NCBI GenBank assembly: GCA_902489225.1
Contig: CABTZA010000006.1
Span: forward strand, 1 to 26,063
Direction of reading: 5' to 3'
DNA: 26,063 nt
From: an uncultured Collinsella sp.
GTDB lineage: Bacteria > Actinomycetota > Coriobacteriia > Coriobacteriales > Coriobacteriaceae
In this document: piece after piece, positions 1 through 6,545 of the stretch
Position numbering within the stretch: the first letter of the stretch is position 1
Layout of the letters: every line of letters begins with the position of its first letter
The notes under the pieces: model-generated
Told to the model about the DNA's origin: nothing
The model's input: the letters and a program-made list of their open reading frames with translations, nothing else
The model's database searches: none
Position numbers and translations under genes: made by a program

Positions 1-933
1 ACCATTGTGTTTGATAAGACCGGCACGCTTACCGAGGCGCAGCCGCGTCTTGCCTGCGTGCTCACCACCGATGGTTGGAGCGAGGACGAGATCCTGCGCC
101 TTTCCGCTTGCTTGGAGGAGCATTTTCCGCATCCGGTGGCGCGTGCCGTGGTCAACGCCGCCCGCGAGCGCGGGCTCGAGCACCGCGAGCGCCATGCCGC
201 CGTCGAGTACATCGTGGCGCACGGCATCGCTTCGTCCATTGAAGGGCGTCGCGCCATCATCGGTTCCGCGCACTTTGTATTTGAGGATGAGGGCGCGCAG
301 CTCGAGTCCGACATTAAGGAGCGCATCGAGTCCCAGATGCAGGGCTTGTCGCCGCTGTACCTGGCGGTCGACGGTACGGTCGTTGGCGTGCTCGGTATCG
401 AGGACCCGCTTAAGCCCGGGGTTCGCGAGGCTATCGCCGACTTGCACGCGTTGGGCGTTAAGCACGTGGTCATGCTCACGGGCGACTCGGAGCGCACGGC
501 CGAGCGCATTGCTCGCGAGGCGGGTGTCGACGAGTTTAAGGCCGAGCTGCTGCCCGAGGACAAGTACGCGTATGTTGAGCGCATTAAGGGCGAGGGGCGC
601 CACGTTGCCATGGTGGGCGACGGCGTCAACGATTCGCCGGCGCTCGGTTTGGCCGACGTGGGGCTGGCAATGGGCGGTGGAAGCGACATCGCCAAGGAGG
701 TCGCCGATATCATCCTGACCGATACAGATCTCGCCGCGATCGTGCGCCTGCGCCGCATGAGTCAGGGGCTTATCGACCGTCTGACGAGTTCGTATTCCAA
801 GGTGATGCTCACCAACTCGGCGCTGTTGGCATTGGGTATTACCGGCATGATTACTCCGCAGGCGTCGTCGCTGCTGCACAACGGCTCAACGATCGCCTAC
901 AGCCTGGGCAACGCAAAGGCTTACCTGCGCTAG
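1..933 (+). CDS. Heavy-metal-translocating P1B-type ATPase, C-terminal part (5' end outside window)
   Basis: The reading frame is open from base 1, so the N-terminal metal-binding and first membrane segments are missing. Visible are the phosphorylation motif DKTGTLT (D is residue 5 of the fragment), an HP dipeptide in HFPHPVARAV typical of the P1B nucleotide domain, the TGD loop (MLTGDSERTA) and the hinge GDGVNDSPAL. The C-terminus has one or two hydrophobic segments and ends in a stop at 931-933, as usual for this family. The protein would pump a transition metal out of (or into) the cell using ATP. The metal cannot be named because the CPx-type membrane motif lies upstream of the window. 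A terminator follows directly. Codon use and position fit a host chromosomal gene, not the prophage. Confidence 0.93.
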   Translation, partial: TIVFDKTGTLTEAQPRLACVLTTDGWSEDEILRLSACLEEHFPHPVARAVVNAARERGLEHRERHAAVEYIVAHGIASSIEGRRAIIGSAHFVFEDEGAQLESDIKERIESQMQGLSPLYLAVDGTVVGVLGIEDPLKPGVREAIADLHALGVKHVVMLTGDSERTAERIAREAGVDEFKAELLPEDKYAYVERIKGEGRHVAMVGDGVNDSPALGLADVGLAMGGGSDIAKEVADIILTDTDLAAIVRLRRMSQGLIDRLTSSYSKVMLTNSALLALGITGMITPQASSLLHNGSTIAYSLGNAKAYLR

Positions 934-957
934 CGGACGTGTTCGCCCACGTTATCT

Positions 958-1003
958 GGCCTGCGCCCAGACGGCATCGGTGTCGTCCGGACGCAGGCCT
1001 TTT
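958..1003 (+). terminator. Rho-independent terminator after the ATPase gene
   Basis: An 8-bp stem GGCCTGCG (958-965) pairs with CGCAGGCC (992-999), followed by a short T-run (1000-1003). It lies 24 bases after the ATPase stop and before the toxin-antitoxin promoter. Confidence 0.75.
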
Positions 1004-1007
1004 GCAT

Positions 1008-1036
1008 TTGACCATTTGCTAGCTTCTCTATATAGT
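1008..1036 (+). promoter_or_regulatory. Predicted promoter of the toxin-antitoxin operon
   Basis: A -35 box TTGACC (1008-1013) and a -10 box TATAGT (1031-1036) are separated by 17 bases, close to the housekeeping sigma consensus. The promoter lies between the ATPase terminator and the antitoxin start. Confidence 0.7.
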
Positions 1037-1054
1037 GTTGCTAGCGGTGCTAGC
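1018..1054. promoter_or_regulatory. Probable operator: three GCTAGC palindromes
   Basis: GCTAGC occurs at 1018-1023, 1040-1045 and 1049-1054. The last is part of the 8-base palindrome TGCTAGCA (1048-1055). The copies lie in the spacer and just downstream of the -10 box, where a bound ribbon-helix-helix antitoxin would block RNA polymerase. The repeats are seen directly; autorepression is inferred from how RelB-type antitoxins usually act. Confidence 0.55.
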
Positions 1055-1076
1055 ATTTGAAGGGAGCGGGATCAAC

Positions 1077-1430
1077 GTGGGTGCTGTTAGCGGCATGGCG
1101 CAGGTGAACGTTCGCGTGGATCGCCAGGTCAAGGACCATGCGGAGGAAGCGTTGCGGCTTTCGGACAGATCACTGCCCGAGCTCATCAAAAAGGTCGTGG
1201 CCAAGGTCGCGCAGGGCGGCGGGCAGTGCGAGGAAGTGCTTGCGGCCGTCGACGACCGGCAACAGACCGTCGCGCACGATACTCCGTTCGCCGCGTCGTG
1301 GGCAGCGGCAGACCGGCTTTATGCAGATTTGGGCATCGCTGCGTCGCCCGTATCCGACGATCGCGATTGGGACACAATCTATTCCGAAGCCATGGACGAG
1401 CGCTATCGCCAAAAGGGGATGATCCTGTGA
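1077..1430 (+). CDS. RelB/DinJ-like antitoxin
   Basis: This small protein of about 117 residues starts with a ribbon-helix-helix-like stretch (MAQVNVRVDRQVKDHAEEAL from the internal Met), the form seen in RelB/DinJ antitoxins. The rest is acidic and would wrap the toxin. The GTG at 1077 is chosen because AAGGGAG (1060-1066) lies about 10 bases before it; the ATG at 1095 is the alternative and would remove only six residues. Its stop overlaps the toxin start (GTGA), so the pair is translationally coupled. It should neutralise the downstream PIN protein and repress the operon through the GCTAGC repeats. RelB/DinJ folds more often pair with RelE/YafQ toxins, so the PIN partner is a mixed pairing. 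Confidence 0.8.
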   Translation: MGAVSGMAQVNVRVDRQVKDHAEEALRLSDRSLPELIKKVVAKVAQGGGQCEEVLAAVDDRQQTVAHDTPFAASWAAADRLYADLGIAASPVSDDRDWDTIYSEAMDERYRQKGMIL

Positions 1431-1942
1431 GCGGAGCCCCTCTCAAGATCATGGTGGACGCCAACGTATGGGTTGATTCGTTTTGTGTTGACCATGCCGA
1501 GTCGCTTGCCGCGCGTGCGTTTATTGGGCAGGCGACGGAGGCGGGGGCATCGCTGTTCTTTCCGGTGCATATCGCTAAGGACGTGCTGTACGTTGTCCAA
1601 CACGAGCTGAAGCGTGGCGTTCTTGCCAGCGGGGGAGCGCTCGACGAGGCTTCTGCCCGCGCGATTGGCGATGCGGCGCTGGCGTTTGTTCGGAATATGA
1701 CCGAAAACGCTACGGCCGTGGGTGCAGATGCGTCGGACCTTTGGCTGGCCGACAAATACTTAGCGCTCCATCGCGATTACGAGGACAACTTGGTGCTCGC
1801 CGCGTGCAAGCGCGCGCAGGTCGATTACTTGGTGACCAACGATCGTAAGCTGCTCGAACATGCCGATCTTGCAGCAAAGACCCCGCACCAAATGATGCCG
1901 ATTCTTGCTTTGGCCGAACGTGGCGGCGCGGCTATCGGTTGA
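1427..1942 (+). CDS. PIN-domain toxin (VapC-like ribonuclease)
   Basis: This protein of 171 residues has the acidic residues of a PIN nuclease. They are an N-terminal VDANVWVD, a central acidic stretch (LWLADKYLALHRDYEDNLVL) and a C-terminal VTNDRKLL typical of the last strand and helix. PIN toxins cut RNA with Mg2+ held by these aspartates. The GTG start overlaps the antitoxin stop by four bases, with a purine-rich AAAAGGGG about 10 bases upstream. The reading frame is open further upstream, inside the antitoxin gene, but that part does not look like protein. The RNA target cannot be inferred. A long hairpin at 1955-1991 follows. Confidence 0.83.
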   Translation: MSGAPLKIMVDANVWVDSFCVDHAESLAARAFIGQATEAGASLFFPVHIAKDVLYVVQHELKRGVLASGGALDEASARAIGDAALAFVRNMTENATAVGADASDLWLADKYLALHRDYEDNLVLAACKRAQVDYLVTNDRKLLEHADLAAKTPHQMMPILALAERGGAAIG

Positions 1943-1954
1943 CGCGAACTGTTT

Positions 1955-1991
1955 GCGGGCCTCTTGGACGACGATGCGCCAAGGGGCCCGC
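1955..1991. terminator. Convergent-gene hairpin, probable bidirectional terminator
   Basis: A 13-bp stem (1955-1967 with 1979-1991, one G-T pair) and an 11-base loop sit between the convergent toxin gene and the minus-strand gene at 2001-2435. No clear T-run follows on either side, so it may be an inefficient or Rho-assisted terminator. Confidence 0.55.
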
Positions 1992-2000
1992 GTCTGATAT

Positions 2001-2435
2001 TTACAAAAGCGCGGCCTTGATGACGGGAGCTTCGGCGAGCTTTTCGGCAGCCTTTTCGTCGGAATCGTTTAGTGCTGCCAGGCTTCGGTAGACCCACTCG
2101 TTGACCTGGGTGTTCTTGACGCCTGCAGTCTGCATAAGGGCGCCTACCTCGCGGATTGCTGCGAGCAGATCGGCTTTGGGACCCGCGAGCTCGACCTCGA
2201 TGCCGTGGTAGGCGGCCACGCCGCGGTTCTCGCTCACGTGGTCGATAAAGCCCTCGACGGTCTCAAGCTGCTGGGCGAGAGCTGCATCATCGTCAGCGTC
2301 CAGCGCAACAAGGGCGTTCGAAACCGTGAGGGCGGGATGTCCGCAGGGGACAAAGCCTTCGATGACATCCATAGCTTCGGTAATGGTTGAACCCAGACCT
2401 GCGAGGGCATTGACGAGTTGCTGCTTGGTATCCAT
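2001..2435 (-). CDS. Conserved-looking hypothetical protein, 144 aa, mostly helical
   Basis: I do not recognise a family. The protein is acidic, without membrane segments or a signal peptide. It has regular Leu/Ala spacing suggesting several helices, including a segment near residues 10-30 (STITEAMDVIEGFVPCGHPA). The ATG start has AAAGGA five bases upstream, a clear ribosome binding site. It is a single gene, divergent from ssrA and convergent with the toxin gene. A -10-like TATATT lies 36 bases upstream of the start. Low-repetition composition, a good start signal and normal codon use support a real gene; function is unknown. Confidence 0.75.
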   Translation of the reverse strand: MDTKQQLVNALAGLGSTITEAMDVIEGFVPCGHPALTVSNALVALDADDDAALAQQLETVEGFIDHVSENRGVAAYHGIEVELAGPKADLLAAIREVGALMQTAGVKNTQVNEWVYRSLAALNDSDEKAAEKLAEAPVIKAALL

Positions 2436-2471
2436 AACGGTCCTTTCGACGGGTCAATTTTGCTTGGCGAA

Positions 2472-2499
2472 AATATACGTGACGCGATCGGTAGCAAAA
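2472..2499 (-). promoter_or_regulatory. Possible promoter for the 144-aa gene
   Basis: On the minus strand TATATT (2477-2472) is preceded, 16 bases earlier, by a weak TTTTGC (2499-2494). The position just upstream of the start codon fits, but the -35 match is poor. Confidence 0.35.
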
Positions 2500-2567
2500 G
2501 TGCGAAGTGCGGAGCACATTGGGGTCTTCACAGCTCGTGCATAGAACAGCTGTCTGCCTTTAGAACG

Positions 2568-2604
2568 TGGTAAGATAGCTATCCACGAGCGGGGTTCACC
2601 CCGC
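2568..2604 (+). promoter_or_regulatory. Possible ssrA promoter (extended -10) and leader hairpin
   Basis: TGG-TAAGAT (2568-2576) resembles an extended -10 box without a good -35. About 12 bases later comes a hairpin with stem GCGGGG/CCCCGC and loop TTCA (2589-2604). The mature tmRNA 5' end is at 2673, so about 90 bases of leader would be removed, presumably by RNase P. Confidence 0.4.
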
Positions 2605-2672
2605 GTGTTCCTTGAAAAGTCGACGGGTGTTGGGTACTCGTGCCCAATGCTATCCAGACTTTCCCGACATTC

Positions 2673-3036
2673 GGGGGCGACTGGTTTCGACACGATAGCT
2701 CTGAGAGAGGAAGCAAGCCGAGGTCTCCTCGCCTCGTTAAACAGGGGTACCGTCAAATTGAATTGACAACAACTCTTCTTTTGAGCCTATGGCTCTCGCT
2801 GCTTAATTTATAGCGGCGCGTCAACCCGGTGATTTCCCCGACACCGGCGCGACGTCATTTTAGGGGAATGCTCCTGCGCACGTAATCGGTATGGCGCAGG
2901 CTAAGACCGAACCGGTTAGGACACCGCGAGCGTGTCGCTGCGCGCAAAGCGTCCGAGACTAAACCAGCGACTGAGCTTGGAGATGCCAATCAGGGGGCTT
3001 TCGTGGACCGGAGTTCGATTCTCCGCGCCTCCACCA
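2673..3036 (+). ncRNA. ssrA: Transfer-messenger RNA (tmRNA)
   Basis: The tRNA-like half is complete. The 5' GGGGGCG (2673-2679) pairs with 3' CGCCTCC (3026-3032), followed by A and the encoded CCA (3034-3036). The start GGGGGCGACTGGTTTCGAC and the T arm GGAGTTCGATTCTCC are hallmark tmRNA sequences. The tag frame reads DNNSSFEPMALAA from 2765 and stops at TAA 2804-2806; the ALAA end is the usual ClpXP degradation signal. The exact resume codon is uncertain, since GAC at 2765 or a codon just before would fit. The RNA rescues stalled ribosomes with SmpB. Its 3' end is a common phage integration target, and prophage genes begin directly downstream. Confidence 0.96.
3010..3036 (+). other. Putative prophage attachment site at the ssrA 3' end
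   Basis: Host genes end with the intact tmRNA acceptor and CCA at 3036, and a phage lysis gene starts about 100 bases later. Phages that use ssrA rebuild the 3' end with their own attP copy, so the core would lie in this T-arm/acceptor segment. The second copy must be outside the window, so the core is not proven here. Confidence 0.45.
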
Positions 3037-3104
3037 ACTGTTCAGTAGGCGAACATATGCAGGTGTTCGTCGTTAGGCGGGCGTTCGTATTGCTCGTCAG
3101 ATAG

Positions 3105-3136
3105 AAAGAAGCCGCTCCATACGGGGCGGCTTCTTT
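3105..3136. terminator. Bidirectional terminator between ssrA and the prophage late genes
   Basis: A perfect 10-bp stem AAGAAGCCGC (3106-3115) pairs with GCGGCTTCTT (3126-3135), with A-rich sequence on the left and T-rich on the right. It can stop ssrA transcripts on the plus strand and the phage late operon on the minus strand. Confidence 0.82.
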
Positions 3137-3141
3137 GCGTT

Positions 3142-3453
3142 CTAGGCCTGCGGCATGATCTCCTGCTCGCCGTCCTCGTCCATGTACGGCATGAGGAACA
3201 CGCCGCCCTGCTCGGTGGTCAGCAGCAGGTACTCGCGGTTGTGCTCGTCGCACACGATTTCCTGGCCGATGCCCTCGGGCAGGTCGTATATGGGGCCGTC
3301 CGTGCGGGCTTGCCTCACGGTCACGTCTTGCGCTCCCATAGCCTGCGACGCGCAGCTGGCGGCGGCCAGGACGATGAACAGCAGAACGACCGCCGCGAGG
3401 ATGGGGCCGCACCCGCCGTTGCGCTCCTCGTCTGCGGGGCTCGGGTACGGCAT
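3142..3453 (-). CDS. Small membrane-anchored or lipoprotein-like phage protein, last late gene
   Basis: This 103-residue protein has a short charged N-terminus, a strong hydrophobic segment (ILAAVVLLFIVLAAA) and a following SCAS that could act as a lipobox cysteine. A small extracellular domain of about 65 residues follows. The end (REYLLLTTEQGGVFLMPYMDEDG) looks like the short beta-rich DUF6440-type proteins of phages of Gram-positive hosts, but that is a tentative resemblance. It lies after the endolysin with 3 bases between them, so it is probably a lysis helper or superinfection/lysogeny surface protein. The ATG at 3453 is the only sensible start. Confidence 0.7.
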   Translation of the reverse strand: MPYPSPADEERNGGCGPILAAVVLLFIVLAAASCASQAMGAQDVTVRQARTDGPIYDLPEGIGQEIVCDEHNREYLLLTTEQGGVFLMPYMDEDGEQEIMPQA

Positions 3454-3456
3454 GGC

Positions 3457-4269
3457 CTATCCCACCTTCACCAGATAGTCGTCGGCCTCTGGCTTGCCCG
3501 TGGCCTTGCCCACGGCGATGTAGCGCGTTGCGCCGCTGTAGCCCGTGTATCGGCCCCACACGTAGCCGTCGGCGATCTTGTACCAGTTATCCAGCGTCAC
3601 GGTCTCGCCGCTGGAATAGTGCGCCACCTCGGTGCCGCCCAGGCCGGGGGCGTCGCGCACGCGCAGGTAGTCCACAGTGCAGCGGTAGGTGCCGCCGAAG
3701 TTCTCGGTCGTTTCCTGCTGCGCAGGCTGCGGCTGCGGGACGGCTGCGGGGGCGCTTCCAGCAGTGATGCCGAAGCATTCCAGGTAGATGCGCGCCAGCT
3801 CGTCCAGGTTGCCGTTGAACTTCTCGCGGTCGCCGTCGTTGTCGATGAAGCCGTTCTCGCACAGGCGGTAGTTGATGCCGCGCGCGGCGGCTCGGTTCGG
3901 GTTCGCTAAGTCGGAACGGCGCACCAGCTTCTCGGAGCGTCCGGGCATGAACGCCGCCAGCTTGTCGGCCAGCGCATTGTCGTACTTGTCAGGCTCGAAG
4001 CCCTCCTTGATGATGACGTGCGCGCCGTGGGCCGTGGCGATGCCGCTGGCGTCCATGTGCAGCTCCACCACTGGCGCGTCGGTGTTCAGGCGGTTAAGCC
4101 CGCCGTCGGCGTACCAGTTGCGGGACGTATCGCCCAGCTCGACCTCGGAACCGCCCAGTTCCTTGATTCGCTGGCCCAGGGCGCGAACGCGCTCGGCCTC
4201 GGTGCAGCCGCCTGCGCAGCAGCCGGGGTCGCCAGCGCCGTGGCCGCAGATGATGAACAGTTTAGCCAT
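3457..4269 (-). CDS. Endolysin: N-acetylmuramoyl-L-alanine amidase with SH3 domain
   Basis: Residues 1-165 form an Amidase_3-type zinc amidase. The likely zinc ligands are H10 (IICGHGAGDPG), E24 and H71 (VELHMDAS), and the catalytic glutamate is E138 (LCENGFIDND). A Pro/Gln-rich linker (about 170-190) leads to a bacterial SH3-like cell-wall-binding domain from about 193 to 253 (TVDYLRVRDAPG, NWYKIADGYVWGRYTGYSG). There is no signal peptide, so release through the holin just upstream in the operon is expected. The enzyme cleaves the bond between MurNAc and L-alanine in peptidoglycan at the end of the lytic cycle. Length and layout are typical of phage endolysins of Gram-positive bacteria. Confidence 0.93.
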   Translation of the reverse strand: MAKLFIICGHGAGDPGCCAGGCTEAERVRALGQRIKELGGSEVELGDTSRNWYADGGLNRLNTDAPVVELHMDASGIATAHGAHVIIKEGFEPDKYDNALADKLAAFMPGRSEKLVRRSDLANPNRAAARGINYRLCENGFIDNDGDREKFNGNLDELARIYLECFGITAGSAPAAVPQPQPAQQETTENFGGTYRCTVDYLRVRDAPGLGGTEVAHYSSGETVTLDNWYKIADGYVWGRYTGYSGATRYIAVGKATGKPEADDYLVKVG

Positions 4270-4272
4270 TGC

Positions 4273-4578
4273 CTACTCCTTCCCGCCTACGGTCACGCCC
4301 AACAGGGCGTCGAGCCACTTGGATGTGATGCCTACCGACTTGAACAGCGTGTAGGCCGCCTGCACGCCGCCTACCACGGCGAAGGCGCACGTGACCCATG
4401 CGCCCGGGTCTGCGGGCACGCCGCCCACGAAGCCGGTCACGACGCCCGCCAGGAGCGAGCAGCCCAGCGCCAGGATGCGCGCGGCCTTGCCGGTCATGGC
4501 CTCGGTCTTGATCAGCTGCACCGCGAACGGCACGGCGAAAGACAGCACGATGGCTGCGATTGCTTGCATTTCTGTCAT
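4273..4578 (-). CDS. Holin-like membrane protein
   Basis: This 101-residue protein has an N-terminal membrane segment (AIAAIVLSFAVPFAVQLI) and a second and third hydrophobic stretch around LALGCSLLAGVVTGFVG and VTCAFAVVGGVQAAYTLF, then a short hydrophilic tail. The ATG at 4578 is chosen because AAAGGA lies about 7 bases before it; the frame stays open further upstream but without a ribosome site. It lies between the TM/coiled-coil protein and the endolysin, the usual place for a holin that opens the membrane for the amidase. The exact holin family is not recognised. Confidence 0.8.
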   Translation of the reverse strand: MTEMQAIAAIVLSFAVPFAVQLIKTEAMTGKAARILALGCSLLAGVVTGFVGGVPADPGAWVTCAFAVVGGVQAAYTLFKSVGITSKWLDALLGVTVGGKE

Positions 4579-4591
4579 TTCGGATTCCTTT

Positions 4592-5005
4592 CTATCGAGC
4601 CGATTCCTTGTAGAGCAGGTCAACGCGGTCGGCGATGCGGTCGACCTTCGCCGCCATGCCCTGGCTGCGCGCCTGGCTGTTCGCCAGGTCGGCGTGCAGC
4701 ACCTCGTTGGAGGTCACGACGGACTCCATGAGCGCCTTCATAGCCTCCATCAGCGCGTTGCTGCGCTCCATCTGCGCGGCGATGCGGCCCTCCATCTGGC
4801 TGCGCTCGCGGTCGCGCTGCGCCCGCTCGTTCACCTCGTCCTGCTTTCGCTCTTCGCGCTTGAGGTCGATGTTCGCCTTGCGCTCGTTCTGGGTCTTGAA
4901 CTCTTCGAGGAACTGCTTGCCGAAGTACAGGACCACTAGGACGAGCAGCGCGCCGAAAAGCGACCCGGGGCCGTACGGCGCGAAGATTTCCAGCACGTCG
5001 GTCAT
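4592..5005 (-). CDS. Single-pass membrane protein with long coiled coil (lysis-module protein)
   Basis: This 137-residue protein starts MTDVLEIFAPYG, has one membrane helix near residues 14-32 (LFGALLVLVVLYFGKQFL), then a long charged region rich in Glu, Arg and Lys with heptad spacing. It ends near KVDRIADRVDLLYKESAR. The ATG at 5005 follows GAGGAGGTGA by about 12 bases. The layout resembles small BhlA/UviB- or XhlA-like holin-associated proteins of phages from Gram-positive hosts, but the match is by architecture only. It opens the lysis module, after a terminator and the linker repeat. Confidence 0.72.
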   Translation of the reverse strand: MTDVLEIFAPYGPGSLFGALLVLVVLYFGKQFLEEFKTQNERKANIDLKREERKQDEVNERAQRDRERSQMEGRIAAQMERSNALMEAMKALMESVVTSNEVLHADLANSQARSQGMAAKVDRIADRVDLLYKESAR

Positions 5006-5032
5006 TCGTTTTCTCACCTCCTCGAATCGCTG

Positions 5033-5071
5033 CCGCGATTGTCCGCGAGGTGTCGCCGGGCAAAAGAAAAG
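5033..5071 (-). repeat. Linker repeat, copy A
   Basis: The 26 bases at 5046-5071 match 20751-20776 at 24 positions, and the 28 bases at 5033-5060 match 9320-9347 at 24 positions. Copy A lies in the gap between the DGR block and the lysis genes, next to a terminator, as copy C does in front of the scaffold gene. On the minus strand the translated core reads PGDTSRT. Confidence 0.6.
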
Positions 5072-5088
5072 CGCCCCCGAAGGGGCGC
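5061..5088 (-). terminator. Rho-independent terminator after the 81-aa gene
   Basis: On the minus strand GCGCCCC-TTCG-GGGGCGC (5088-5071) is a 7-bp stem closed by a stable C(UUCG)G tetraloop, followed by TTTTCTTTTG. It ends the DGR-containing transcript just before the lysis genes. Confidence 0.88.
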
Positions 5089-5091
5089 TCG

Positions 5092-5337
5092 CTACTCCTG
5101 CGGCGCTTCCGGCTGGTCGGGCTCCATGGCTTCCAGCTCGTTGATGCGGTCGCGCCATGTCTGGCGCTGCGAGATGATCTCGGCCACCTCCTTGGCAGCT
5201 GCGGCGATGGCCGAGAGCAGGTCGGTGATGGACGATGCGGAGAAGATGCGCTCCACCGCCTTCATGACCTTGTAGTCGCTCTGCTCAAGCTGCTGTTTGT
5301 AGCCGTTGATCTCCCCGGCGATTTCCTGTTCCGTCAT
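5092..5337 (-). CDS. Hypothetical 81-aa helical phage protein next to the DGR reverse transcriptase
   Basis: The protein is hydrophilic and helical, starting MTEQEIAGEINGYKQQLEQS and ending in a Pro/Glu-rich tail (EPDQPEAPQE). There is no membrane segment. Its ATG overlaps the stop of the reverse transcriptase (ATGA), and GGAAGGAG lies about 6 bases upstream, so translation is coupled to the enzyme. No family is recognised. Position right after the DGR enzyme may simply reflect the late-operon layout; a role in mutagenesis is not shown. Confidence 0.75.
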   Translation of the reverse strand: MTEQEIAGEINGYKQQLEQSDYKVMKAVERIFSASSITDLLSAIAAAAKEVAEIISQRQTWRDRINELEAMEPDQPEAPQE

Positions 5338-6545
5338 GGGTCGCTCCTTCCGTTGCTAGGGTAGGGGCATGTTCCCATCCGTGTCGCCTCCAGGTTTGGA
5401 TTGCATTGAGCAACCCCCCCCGCGGGATTTCCGAACAGGCTGCGGTACAGCGCGTCCATGGCCCGCACGCTGCGGTGCGCGTCCAGCCGCTTCATGCCTC
5501 CGCGCCAGCTCTGGTAGCTCTGCTCCACCTGCTCAGGGGTCATGATTCCATCGGCGACCATGCGGGCCATCTTCTTGAGCTTGCGGCGCTCCCGCGTTAT
5601 GGAGTCTCGGCACGGCTTCACGACTATGCGGCCCGTGTCCGTGTAGAAGATGCGCTTCTTCAGCCACGTGAACCCGCGCGTGAGCTTCACCACGCGGGTC
5701 TTGCGCGGGTTCAGTTCGATGCCCAGCTCGGCGCATTTGCGCTCTATGAGCAGCAGGCACACCTGCAGGTAGTCCTTGGACTCGTGTATCAGGTAGAAGT
5801 CGTCCATATATCGACCGTAGGCCTCGGGGCGCAGCATCTCGATTACGTAGTGGTCAATGCGGTTGGGGTGCGCGACGGCGCATATCTGGTTCGGCTCGCT
5901 GCCCAGCCCCAGGCCCACATCGCCCTGCGCGTCTATCAGGCGGTGCTCCAAGGCGACCACGCGCGGATCTAGCAGCGCGGAGGCCACCTGGTCTTTGACG
6001 GGTTGGTGCGCTATGCGCGCGAAGTAGTCGGAGAAGTCGCCGAGCAGTATGTAGCCCTCGCGGCCGTGCCGCCTCCAGTGGTCGGCCAGGTGGCGCTTGA
6101 GCAGCTTCAGGGCGTAGTCGGTGCCGCGCCCCTTTATGTTCGCGGAGTTCGCGGCTATGAGGGTGGGCACGATCGCGGGCACGAGCGCGTTCTGCGACAG
6201 CGACTTCTGCACCACGCGCTCGGGAAAGTGCACGGCGCTGATGTGGCGCAGCTTGCCGCGCTCCCATAGGTCGAAGCGGATGAAGCCCCGGCATATGTCG
6301 CGGCCCTCCAAAAGGTCGCGGCGGGACAGGACGGCGTTGCGCAGGTAGTCCTTCATGTACCGCTGCGTGGACGCCTTCCACATCACGCCGCGCGCGGCCT
6401 GCTTGGAAGCCTTGCACAGGCTGTTGAGGTCGGCCACGGTCTCAAGCGTGCACGTCTTGACGCGCTCGGCCTTGGCCTTGGCCCGCTTCTCCTCGCGGCG
6501 CTTCCGGCGCGCCGCCCGCCTTTGCTCGGAGTTCACAGAAGGCAC
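5334..6545 (-). CDS. DGR reverse transcriptase
   Basis: This 403-residue reverse transcriptase copies the template repeat RNA into adenine-mutated cDNA. Visible motifs are the first catalytic aspartate in ILLGDFSDYF (D170), GLGLGSEPNQ (211-220, the place of the DGR motif [ILV]GxxxSQ, here with Asn for Ser) and the catalytic YMDD (246-249). A thumb-like WLKKRIFYTDTGR follows near 294-306. The N-terminus is strongly basic (AARRKRREEKRAKAKAERVK), fitting RNA binding. The GTG at 6545 has only a weak ribosome site; the GTG at 6536 is possible. There is no maturase or retron domain. The C-terminal 30 residues follow a run of eight G (8 C on the plus strand at 5414-5421). With the TR, Avd and VR next to it the assignment is firm. 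Confidence 0.96.
   Translation of the reverse strand: MPSVNSEQRRAARRKRREEKRAKAKAERVKTCTLETVADLNSLCKASKQAARGVMWKASTQRYMKDYLRNAVLSRRDLLEGRDICRGFIRFDLWERGKLRHISAVHFPERVVQKSLSQNALVPAIVPTLIAANSANIKGRGTDYALKLLKRHLADHWRRHGREGYILLGDFSDYFARIAHQPVKDQVASALLDPRVVALEHRLIDAQGDVGLGLGSEPNQICAVAHPNRIDHYVIEMLRPEAYGRYMDDFYLIHESKDYLQVCLLLIERKCAELGIELNPRKTRVVKLTRGFTWLKKRIFYTDTGRIVVKPCRDSITRERRKLKKMARMVADGIMTPEQVEQSYQSWRGGMKRLDAHRSVRAMDALYRSLFGNPAGGVAQCNPNLEATRMGTCPYPSNGRSDP

Noticed and set aside
2454..2756. Minus-strand 100-aa frame across the ssrA leader
   Set aside because: It overlaps the 5' part of tmRNA and its promoter region and has no ribosome site or protein-like features.
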